Source: SHXO01 sp964523885 (GTDB lineage Bacteria; Pseudomonadota; Gammaproteobacteria; Burkholderiales; SHXO01). From it: DNA of 64,000 nucleotides. The DNA is taken from assembly GCA_964523885.1 (NCBI GenBank), contig CAZFYX010000053.1, positions 1 through 64,000 of the forward strand. The letters run 5' to 3'. Shown one piece after another: positions 57,846 through 64,000 of the stretch. A model generated the notes under the pieces. It made no database searches. It was not told the DNA's origin and saw only the letters and a list, made by a program, of their open reading frames with translations. How positions within the stretch are numbered: the stretch's first letter is position 1; every line of letters begins with the position of its first letter. Both the position numbers and the translations under genes were made by a program.

Positions 57846-59501
57846 TTGGTCCGCTTCTGCTGCCTGCTGCTGTTGCTGGCGTCCTGCGCAGTTTACGCGG
57901 CGCAGCCGCAGCCCGTCCCCCTGCCGCTGCGCATCATCGCCATCAACGACTTCCACGGCCACCTGCAGCCCCCGGAGGGCCCGGCTGCGCTCGTCGAAGG
58001 CCAGCCCGCGGGCGGAGCCGCATACCTCGCCGCGCACGTCCGGCGCCTGCGCGAGGGTGCTCCGCACAGCGTGTTCGTGTCCGCGGGAGACCTGGTCAAC
58101 GCCAGCCCGTTCGTGTCGGCGCTGTTCGAGGACGAGCCGACCATCGAGGCCATGGACCGCATGGGACTGGTGCTCAATGCGGTGGGCAACCACGAGTTCG
58201 ACGACGGCGTGGACGAGTTGCTCCGCCTGCAGCGGGGCGGCTGCCATCCACAGCGCGGCTGCCGCTTCCGCGACCACTTCGACGGCGCGCACTTCCGCTT
58301 CCTGGCCGCGAACGTCACCCGCAACAGCGACGGGCAGACCCTGTTTCCGGCCTACGAGATCCGCGAGTTCGAGGGCGTGAAGGTGGCCTTCATCGGGCTG
58401 ACGCTGCAGGGCACGCGCTTCATGGTCAATGCGCGCGGGATCCAGGGCTGGACCTTCCGCGACGAGGCCGAGACGATCAATGCGCTGGTGCCGGTGCTGC
58501 GCAGGCTTGGCGCCGCGGCCATCGTGGTGCTCATCCACGAGGGCGGCTACGGCGGCGGCGGCCCCGACGAGTGCCCGCAGCTCTCCGGTGCCATCGCGGC
58601 GATCCTCCCGCGCCTGGACCCAGGCGTCGGCCTGGTGATCAGCGGACACACGCACCAGGCCTACAACTGCCGGGTCGGTGGCCGGGTCGTGACCTCCGCG
58701 GGAAGCTTCGGCCGACTGGTCACGCGCATCGACCTCGAGCTCGATCGCACGACCGGCGGCATCCTCGCGGTCCAGGCCCGCAACGAGGTGGTCACCCGCG
58801 ACCTGGCACCGGACGAGGCGGTGAACGCCGTGGTCCGCGAGGCCGCAACCGCCGCCGCGGCGCACGACCGGCCGGCGGGCCGCATGCTCGCCGGCGCATC
58901 GCGCAGCGGCATGTACCCGCCCGAGATCGCAGCCGGCAGCTCGGGGGAGAGCGCGCTCGGCAGCCTGGTGGCCGACGCACAGCTGTGGGCCACGCGCGAG
59001 GCGAGTCACGGTGCAGCGCAGATCGCATTCATGAACCCCGGCGGCCTGCGCGCGGACCTGAGTCCCGGGCCGGACGGCCGCGTGCAGTTCTCCCAGCTCT
59101 TCGCCGCGCAGCCATTCGCCAACGCACTGGCCACGGTCACGCTCACCGGCGCGCAGATCGTCGAGCTGCTCGAGCAGCAGTTTCCCGGCCACCGCAACGC
59201 GCAGAACGCACCCCGCGTCCTGCAGGTGAGCGCGGGCTTCAGCTACGGGTGGAGCGCGTCTGCGCCGCCCGGTCAGCGCGTGCGCGACGCGAGGCTGGAT
59301 GGCAAGCCGCTCGAGGCTGCCGCACGCTACCGGGTGACGGTGAACGACTTCCTGCTCAGCGGCGGCGATCGCTTCGGCGTGCTGCGGGAGGCGCAGGACA
59401 TCGACGTGGGTCCGGTCGATGTCGATGCCCTCGAAGCCTACCTGCAGGCGCACAGTCCGCTCACGCCGCCGGCTCCCGGGCGCGTGCGGCGCACCGAGTG
59501 A
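57846..59501 (+). CDS. Exported bifunctional metallophosphatase/5'-nucleotidase
   Basis: 551 residues from TTG 57846, 6-7 bases after GGAG. A signal peptide is followed by the calcineurin-like domain with all metal motifs: INDFHGHLQP, FVSAGDLVNAS, VGNHEFDDGVDE, VLIHEGGYGG and ISGHTHQAYN. The C-terminal substrate domain shows AFMNPGGLRADL and LLSGGDRFGVL. It dephosphorylates nucleotides in the periplasm. Two cysteines in a CHPQRGC loop may form a disulfide. Confidence 0.92.
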   Translation: MVRFCCLLLLLASCAVYAAQPQPVPLPLRIIAINDFHGHLQPPEGPAALVEGQPAGGAAYLAAHVRRLREGAPHSVFVSAGDLVNASPFVSALFEDEPTIEAMDRMGLVLNAVGNHEFDDGVDELLRLQRGGCHPQRGCRFRDHFDGAHFRFLAANVTRNSDGQTLFPAYEIREFEGVKVAFIGLTLQGTRFMVNARGIQGWTFRDEAETINALVPVLRRLGAAAIVVLIHEGGYGGGGPDECPQLSGAIAAILPRLDPGVGLVISGHTHQAYNCRVGGRVVTSAGSFGRLVTRIDLELDRTTGGILAVQARNEVVTRDLAPDEAVNAVVREAATAAAAHDRPAGRMLAGASRSGMYPPEIAAGSSGESALGSLVADAQLWATREASHGAAQIAFMNPGGLRADLSPGPDGRVQFSQLFAAQPFANALATVTLTGAQIVELLEQQFPGHRNAQNAPRVLQVSAGFSYGWSASAPPGQRVRDARLDGKPLEAAARYRVTVNDFLLSGGDRFGVLREAQDIDVGPVDVDALEAYLQAHSPLTPPAPGRVRRTE

Positions 59502-59547
59502 GTTGTCCGCCGGTCGGCACTTGCCCTGCCGTTGTCCGCGGCGCAGT

Positions 59548-59566
59548 GCGCGCGCTATAGTGCCGC
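59548..59566 (+). promoter_or_regulatory. TATAGT box inside an inverted repeat, upstream of the MATE gene
   Basis: TATAGT (59554-59559) lies between GCGCG (59548-59552) and CGCGC (59562-59566), 66 bases before GTG 59626. Confidence 0.4.
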
Positions 59567-59625
59567 GCCGTTCCTCCCCATCCCTGCCGGCGCCACGGCA
59601 CCGGTAACTCCTGCCGCCTCCGCGC

Positions 59626-61065
59626 GTGGCCCCTGCCGTCCATCCTCCACAGCCCCTTCCGCCAGTGCTGCCTGCGCTGCGTGTCGACGCCGGCGGCAGG
59701 CGGCGGGTCGACTATCGCGCGGTGGCCGCGCTGGCCGCGCCGCTGTTCCTCAACAGCGGCGTGCAGGCGGCGCTCAACCTCACCGACACGTGGTTCCTCG
59801 GGCGCATCTCGACCGCCGCCACCGCCGGCGTCGGGGCGGTGTACTGGTTCGTGATCGTCTTCGTGCTGATGTTCGGCGGCGTGGCGATGGCGGTGCAGAC
59901 CCTGGTGGCGCAGGCCTATGGCGCGGGTGCGCGCCACGAGGCCGCCGCAGTCACCTGGAGCGGATTCTGGGCCGTGCTCGCGCTCGCACCCCTGTTCCTG
60001 GCGGTCGCGCTGTGCGGACGGCCCCTGCTCGCGCCGTTCGACCTCGCCCCCGAAATCGAGGCCGCCGCGCTCGCCTTCTGGTTCCCGCGCCTGCTCACCG
60101 CGGTGTTCGGCGTGGCACTGTGGTCGATCAGCAGCTTCTTCAACGGCATCGGGCGCACCGGCGTGACGCTCGTGCTCATGCTCACGGTCGCGGCCTGCAA
60201 CGCCCTGCTCAACCAGCTCTTCATCTTCGAGCTCGGGCTCGGCATCGCCGGTGCGGCGTGGGCGACCGGCGCAGCACAACTGGTTGGCGTCCTGCTGGGC
60301 ATCGCGGTGTTCCTGAGCGCAGGACCGCGGCGCGAGTGCGGCACGCACCGGCACTGGCGCCCGCATCTGGCCGGCCTGCGCCGGGTGTTCGGGCTCGGCG
60401 TACCCATGGGACTGCTGCCTGCCGTCGACCTGACCGGGCTGGCCCTGTTCCAGGGCATGCTCGCCGGCCTGGGATCGGTCGCGGGTGCGGCGACGCAGAT
60501 CGTGATGATGATGACCTCCATCGCCTACATGCCCGCGGTCGGCATCGCCAGCGCGGGCACCACGCTGGTCGGGCAGTCGATCGGTGCGGGCGACCGCGAC
60601 TGGGCGCGCAAGGTCGGCAACGCGGCGATCCGGTTCAACGTCACCTACATGGGCCTGGTGAGCGTGCTGCTCGCGCTGGCCGGCCCCTGGCTGCTGCCGC
60701 AGTTCGTGAACCCTGCGGACCCGGATGCGGCGGCGGTGATCGACCTGGCCCGCAAGCTCATGTGGATCGGCGCGGCCTACCAGATCTTCGACGGCTTCAA
60801 CCTCGGAGCGGGGTTCTGCCTGCGCGGTGCCGGCGATGTGCGGGTGCCGACCCTGCTCGTGGTGCTGCTTTCGTGGTTCTGCTTCGTTCCGCTCACGCAC
60901 ATGGTCAGCTTCGCGCCCGGACAGGGGCTGGTCGACTTCCTGCCGCAATTCGGGCTGGGCGCCGCCGGCGGCTGGAGCGTGCTGCTCGGCTACACCTTCG
61001 TACTCGGCGCCGCGATGTTCCTGCGCTGGCGTTCCGGTGCTTGGCGCAGAATCCGCCTGCGCTGA
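59626..61065 (+). CDS. MATE-family multidrug efflux transporter
   Basis: 479 residues from GTG 59626 with twelve transmembrane helices in two homologous halves. Helix 1 has AAPLFLNSGVQAALNLTDTW; the TLVAQAYGAG segment and the half-two counterpart TTLVGQSIGAGDRDWARKVG are MATE signatures. It exports cationic drugs or metabolites using Na+ or H+ gradients (NorM/DinF class). It has its own promoter and is followed by yqgE on the same strand. Confidence 0.88.
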   Translation: MAPAVHPPQPLPPVLPALRVDAGGRRRVDYRAVAALAAPLFLNSGVQAALNLTDTWFLGRISTAATAGVGAVYWFVIVFVLMFGGVAMAVQTLVAQAYGAGARHEAAAVTWSGFWAVLALAPLFLAVALCGRPLLAPFDLAPEIEAAALAFWFPRLLTAVFGVALWSISSFFNGIGRTGVTLVLMLTVAACNALLNQLFIFELGLGIAGAAWATGAAQLVGVLLGIAVFLSAGPRRECGTHRHWRPHLAGLRRVFGLGVPMGLLPAVDLTGLALFQGMLAGLGSVAGAATQIVMMMTSIAYMPAVGIASAGTTLVGQSIGAGDRDWARKVGNAAIRFNVTYMGLVSVLLALAGPWLLPQFVNPADPDAAAVIDLARKLMWIGAAYQIFDGFNLGAGFCLRGAGDVRVPTLLVVLLSWFCFVPLTHMVSFAPGQGLVDFLPQFGLGAAGGWSVLLGYTFVLGAAMFLRWRSGAWRRIRLR

Positions 61066-61078
61066 GCCCGCGCGGCGT

Positions 61079-61099
61079 TGCAGGTATAGTGTTCCTGCA
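61079..61099 (+). promoter_or_regulatory. TATAGT box inside a 6-bp inverted repeat, upstream of the yqgE-like gene
   Basis: TGCAGG (61079-61084), TATAGTGTT, CCTGCA (61094-61099). The -10 hexamer is 61085-61090, 30 bases before ATG 61121. Confidence 0.45.
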
Positions 61100-61120
61100 C
61101 AACCCGCCCCTCGCCACCCC

Positions 61121-61705
61121 ATGCTGCACCGCCTGCTCGCCTTCGCCTGGCTCCTCGCGGCCCTGGTCCTCGTGCCTGCGCGCGCGCAGGCACTCGGCGA
61201 GGGCGAGGCGGTCCTGCTGGTGGCCAGGCCGGAGCTGCTGGATCCCAACTTCGCCGAGACCGTGGTGCTGGTGGTGTTCCCGCCCGGGGGTGGCCCCACG
61301 GGCGTGATCCTCAACCGTCCCACGCAGCTGCAATGGAAGGACGCATTCCCGGGCGAGCGGGAGCTGGAGCAGCGCACCGACCCGATCTACTTCGGCGGAC
61401 CGGTCCAGCTGCGCGTGCTGTGGTACCTGTTCCACCGGGCGCAGGCGCCGGAGACGGCGCTGCCGGTGGTTGACGATCTCTACCTGAGCGCCGACGGCAA
61501 GCTGCTCGACCGGGTCCTCGCGGGGGAGGGCGAAGTGGAGCGCTTCTTCGTGGGCTACGCGGGCTGGAGTCCGGCGCAGCTCGACATGGAGATCGCGCAG
61601 GGGGCCTGGTACGTGCTGCCCGCCGATGCGAAGTCGATCTTCGGCCTCGAGCCCCGGACGATGTGGCGCGAGCTGTTGCGGCGGGCCACGGCGATACAGA
61701 CTTGA
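61121..61705 (+). CDS. Exported YqgE/AlgH-family protein
   Basis: 194 residues. The YqgE fold is clear: LLVARPELLDPNFAETVVLV, GVILNRPTQLQWKD, PIYFGGPVQLRVLWYLFH and FFVGYAGWSPAQLDMEIAQG with AWYVLPAD. Unlike the usual cytosolic YqgE/AlgH, this one begins with a clean signal peptide (HRLLAFAWLLAALVLVPARA, cleavage near AQA), so it should act in the periplasm. The family's biochemical function is not known. The family III repeat follows directly after its TGA stop. Confidence 0.82.
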   Translation: MLHRLLAFAWLLAALVLVPARAQALGEGEAVLLVARPELLDPNFAETVVLVVFPPGGGPTGVILNRPTQLQWKDAFPGERELEQRTDPIYFGGPVQLRVLWYLFHRAQAPETALPVVDDLYLSADGKLLDRVLAGEGEVERFFVGYAGWSPAQLDMEIAQGAWYVLPADAKSIFGLEPRTMWRELLRRATAIQT

Positions 61706-61795
61706 TTCATGAGTCGTGATTGGTGATTCGACGCGGGATCACGAAACACGGTTCACGAATCACGGTTCACCAATCACGAATTGCGGAGCAAACGA
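61706..61795. repeat. Family III palindromic element (TTCACGAATCACGG words)
   Basis: TCGTGATTGGTGA at 61714-61726 is repeated in inverted sense at 61767-61779. The right half is three tandem 14-mers variant of TTCACGAATCACGG (61738-61779). It fills the gap between the yqgE-like and SDR genes and is markedly A+T-richer than the surroundings. Confidence 0.82.
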
Positions 61796-61800
61796 CAGCA

Positions 61801-62583
61801 ATGGATCCTCTCTTCTCCGTCACCGACCAGATCGTCCTCGTCTCCGGCGGCAGCCGCGGCATCGGGCTGGCGCTCGCACAGGGCTTCGTGGAGCGCGGGG
61901 CAAGGGTCATCATCGCCGGGCGCGAGCTCGCGACCCTGGAGGCCGCCGCCCGCGAGATCGGCAAGGGCAAGCACCGCCCGCAGACCATCGTGTGCGATGT
62001 GGCGAAGCCCGACGACATCGCGCGCATGGTGGAGGCGGTGATCGGCGACCACGGCCGCATCGACACGCTGCTCAACGTCGCCGGCGTGAACCGCCGCATG
62101 CGGGTCGAGCAGTACACCCTGGACGACTACGACTTCATCCTCGACATCAACCTGCGCGGCGCCTTCCTGGTGGCGCAGGGCTGCGGCAAGCACATGCTCG
62201 AGCGCGGCGCGGGCTCCATCATCAACATCGACTCGCTCAACACCTATGCACCGCTCAAGGGCGTGACGCCCTACGCGATGAGCAAGGGCGGCGTCACCAT
62301 GATGACCCGGGGCATGGCAACCGAGTGGGGGCCGCATGGCGTGCGCGTGAACGCCATCGCTCCCGGCTTCTTCCCCACCGAGCTGTCGAAGAAGGTGTGG
62401 GCACAGGACACCATGCAGCGCTGGGCGAAGGACGTGACGCCGCTGGGAACCCTGGGCGACGTGAAGGATCTGGTGGGCAGCGCCATCTTCCTGGCCGCCC
62501 CCGCCTCGGCGTTCGTGACCGGTCAGGTGCTGCGCGTGGACGGCGGGATCTCCGCCGGGATCAACTGGCCGATCGAGCTTTGA
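61801..62583 (+). CDS. Short-chain dehydrogenase, gluconate 5-dehydrogenase-like
   Basis: 260 residues. The nucleotide motif is LVSGGSRGIGLALAQ, the NNAG equivalent LLNVAGVNRRM, and the catalytic set Asn in DINLRGAFLV, Ser in NIDSLNTYAP, Tyr and Lys in PYAMSKGGVT. The C-terminus GQVLRVDGGISAGINWP is the classical SDR end. NVAGVNRR and LNTYAPLKGVTPYAMSK resemble IdnO/2-deoxy-gluconate dehydrogenases, so a sugar acid is a plausible substrate. Its ATG follows the family III repeat by 5 bases. Confidence 0.85.
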   Translation: MDPLFSVTDQIVLVSGGSRGIGLALAQGFVERGARVIIAGRELATLEAAAREIGKGKHRPQTIVCDVAKPDDIARMVEAVIGDHGRIDTLLNVAGVNRRMRVEQYTLDDYDFILDINLRGAFLVAQGCGKHMLERGAGSIINIDSLNTYAPLKGVTPYAMSKGGVTMMTRGMATEWGPHGVRVNAIAPGFFPTELSKKVWAQDTMQRWAKDVTPLGTLGDVKDLVGSAIFLAAPASAFVTGQVLRVDGGISAGINWPIEL

Positions 62584-62585
62584 TC

Positions 62586-62706
62586 GGAGGCTATAGGCGA
62601 GAGACTAGAGGCGAGAGGGAAACCGCACAGTCATCGCCATGCCCTGTGCTGCCCATGCCTGAGGCCCCACTGCCTGCCAACCTCCGCCTCTAGCCTCTCG
62701 CCTAGA
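62586..62706. repeat. Family II palindromic element, copy 5
   Basis: Left arm 62587-62620 (TAGGCGAGAGACTAGAGGCG words) and right arm 62681-62706 (CCGCCTCTAGCCTCTCGCC) are inverted copies. The right arm contains the stop codon (TAG, minus strand, 62702-62704) of the GGDEF-EAL gene. It lies between convergent genes. Confidence 0.82.
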
Positions 62707-64000
62707 CAATCGCGGGAAGCTCGTGCCTGGGCCGCGCCCAGGTCGCGGGCGCCAGCAGGCCCTGGCGCCACAGCGCCACGAACGCGTCGGGCGGAAGCGG
62801 CGGGCTGAAGAAGTAACCCTGCGCCTCGTCGCAGCCGTGCATGCGCAGGAAGCCGAGCTGCTCCTCGGTCTCCACGCCCTCGGCCGTCACCGCCATGCCC
62901 AGGATCTGCCCCAGCCGGATCACCGCCTGCGCGATGGCCGCATCGCCCGAATCGATCACGATATCGCGCACGAACGACTTGTCGATCTTGAGCCGGTCCA
63001 CCGGGAAGCGCTTGAGATAGCTCAGGCTCGAGTAGCCGGTGCCGAAGTCGTCCACCGACAGCTGCACGCCGAGGTCCTTGAGCGCATGCAGGCGGGCGAT
63101 GTATTCCTCGACGTTCTCCATCATCAGGCTCTCGGTCAACTCGAGGTCGAGGCACTCGGGGGGCAGCCCGGTGGCCTTGAGCACGGTGGCCACGTGGTCG
63201 ACCAGCTCGCTCTGGCGGAACTGACGCGCCGACAGGTTGACCGAGAGGATCTTGAAGTCGAGGCCGTCCTCCCGCCACTGGCGCGCCTGCAGGCAGGCCT
63301 GGCGCAGGATCCATTCGCCCATCGGAACGATCAGACCGGTCTCCTCCGCCACGCCGATGAAGCGCGCGGGCGAGAGCAGCCCCATCTCCGGATGGTTCCA
63401 GCGCACCAGCGCCTCGGCCCCGATCAGGGTCCCGTTGACCAGGTCGACCTTGGGTTGGTAGTGCAGGATCAGCTCGTTGCCCTGCAGGGCGCGGCGCAGG
63501 TCGCGCTCCAGCGCGAGCCGCTCGCTGAGCTGGGCGTTGATCTCCGCGGTGAAGAAGTGGAACGCGTTGCGCCCCGCCGCCTTGGCCCGGTACATCGCCG
63601 CGTCGGCGTTCTTGAGCAGCGTCTCACCGTCAGTGCCGTCGTCCGGATACAGGCTCACGCCGATGCTGCAGGTGGTGGCGAACTCCTTGCCCTGCACCCG
63701 GTACGGCTGCGACATCGCATCGAGCACCCGCTCCACCGCATGGCTCACCGACTGCGGACCGTGCTGGTCGACCAGCAGCAGCACGAACTCGTCCCCGCCC
63801 AGGCGGGCCACGGTGTCGCCCTCGCGCACGCAGGCCACCAGGCGATTGGCCGCATGGGTGAGCAGCTCGTCGCCCGCACTGTGCCCCAGGCTGTCGTTGA
63901 TGAGCTTGAAGTGGTCGAGATCGATGAACAGCAGCGCCAGCATGGTCCTCTGGCGCTCGCAGTGGATCACCGCCTGGCGCAGGCGGTCGGCCAGCAGCGT
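62702..64000 (-). CDS. GGDEF-EAL cyclic-di-GMP protein (5' end missing)
   Basis: 432 C-terminal residues are present; the frame continues past the right edge (TLLADRLRQAVIHCERQR precedes the first visible Met). The diguanylate cyclase site is intact as VARLGGDEFVLLL with the metal-binding FIDLDHFKLINDSLGHSAG. The EAL phosphodiesterase site is intact as GAEALVRWNHPEMG, LTESLMMENVEEYI, DDFGTGYSSLSYLKRFPVDR and VTAEGVETEEQLGFL. The sensor region is outside the window. Either activity or both may be functional. The stop codon is provided by the family II repeat. Confidence 0.93.
   Translation of the reverse strand, partial: TLLADRLRQAVIHCERQRTMLALLFIDLDHFKLINDSLGHSAGDELLTHAANRLVACVREGDTVARLGGDEFVLLLVDQHGPQSVSHAVERVLDAMSQPYRVQGKEFATTCSIGVSLYPDDGTDGETLLKNADAAMYRAKAAGRNAFHFFTAEINAQLSERLALERDLRRALQGNELILHYQPKVDLVNGTLIGAEALVRWNHPEMGLLSPARFIGVAEETGLIVPMGEWILRQACLQARQWREDGLDFKILSVNLSARQFRQSELVDHVATVLKATGLPPECLDLELTESLMMENVEEYIARLHALKDLGVQLSVDDFGTGYSSLSYLKRFPVDRLKIDKSFVRDIVIDSGDAAIAQAVIRLGQILGMAVTAEGVETEEQLGFLRMHGCDEAQGYFFSPPLPPDAFVALWRQGLLAPATWARPRHELPAIV

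Overview
The window is about 64 kb of dense, high-GC DNA (roughly two thirds G+C) with short intergenic gaps, many 4-bp stop/start overlaps and frequent GTG/TTG starts. Gene content (parC/parE, queG, a COG3014-YcfL-LpoB lipoprotein set, greB, KefC-type antiporter, YqgE/AlgH, B12-dependent eutBC) points to a Gram-negative proteobacterium, most likely a betaproteobacterium or a neighbouring gammaproteobacterial lineage. No rRNA, tRNA, CRISPR array, phage or classical insertion sequence was seen.

Layout. 1-3.5 kb: the end of a branched-chain-amino-acid-type binding protein, then an envelope lipoprotein operon ending in LpoB. 3.5-11.1 kb: queG with an MBL hydrolase, an alpha/beta hydrolase that appears to start at CTG, an LtnD-like dehydrogenase, a membrane-anchored C13 (legumain/caspase-like) peptidase with a HEAT/TPR protein, and a D-threonine-aldolase-like enzyme. 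11.2-22.9 kb: what looks like a nickel-acquisition region, with two HupE/UreJ-type proteins, NikR, a TonB-dependent receptor, a Znu-type ABC transporter preceded by a His-rich membrane protein, and two NikK/NikL-like periplasmic proteins. metY, a small inverted-repeat-bounded GxxExxY nuclease cassette and a hydrolase sit inside this stretch. 23-38.7 kb: redox and stress genes (peroxiredoxin, glutathione reductase, a Nu-class GST, a hemerythrin fusion), a BacNav/BacCav-like ion channel, an Nramp-related transporter with RidA, a CorC-type protein, a Kef-type antiporter coupled to a DsbD-alpha-like protein, and a DMT exporter. 39.3-43.8 kb: a 1502-residue RTX protein. 43.9-46.1 kb: eutBC. 46.1-54.8 kb: a hybrid histidine kinase, parC, parE, an HTH protein and a DksA-type protein. 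54.8-64 kb: exported proteins, a YpfJ-type metallopeptidase, a 5'-nucleotidase, a MATE pump, an exported YqgE, an SDR and a truncated GGDEF-EAL protein.

The most unusual structure is intergenic. Three families of short palindromic elements recur, each with arms built from tandem short words. Family I uses a 9-mer related to GCAGAGGAC, family II a 7-mer related to CTAGAGG, and family III a 14-mer related to TTCACGAATCACGG. One family I copy encloses a PD-(D/E)XK GxxExxY gene whose Shine-Dalgarno lies in the left arm; two other family I copies have no gene. Family II arms overlap or abut TAG stop codons. Other points for follow-up are apparent CTG/ATT start codons (including parE), promoter -10 boxes sitting inside small inverted repeats, and four proteins of the nickel region that would carry histidine at the mature N-terminus. 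All protein assignments come from reading motifs; no database search was run.
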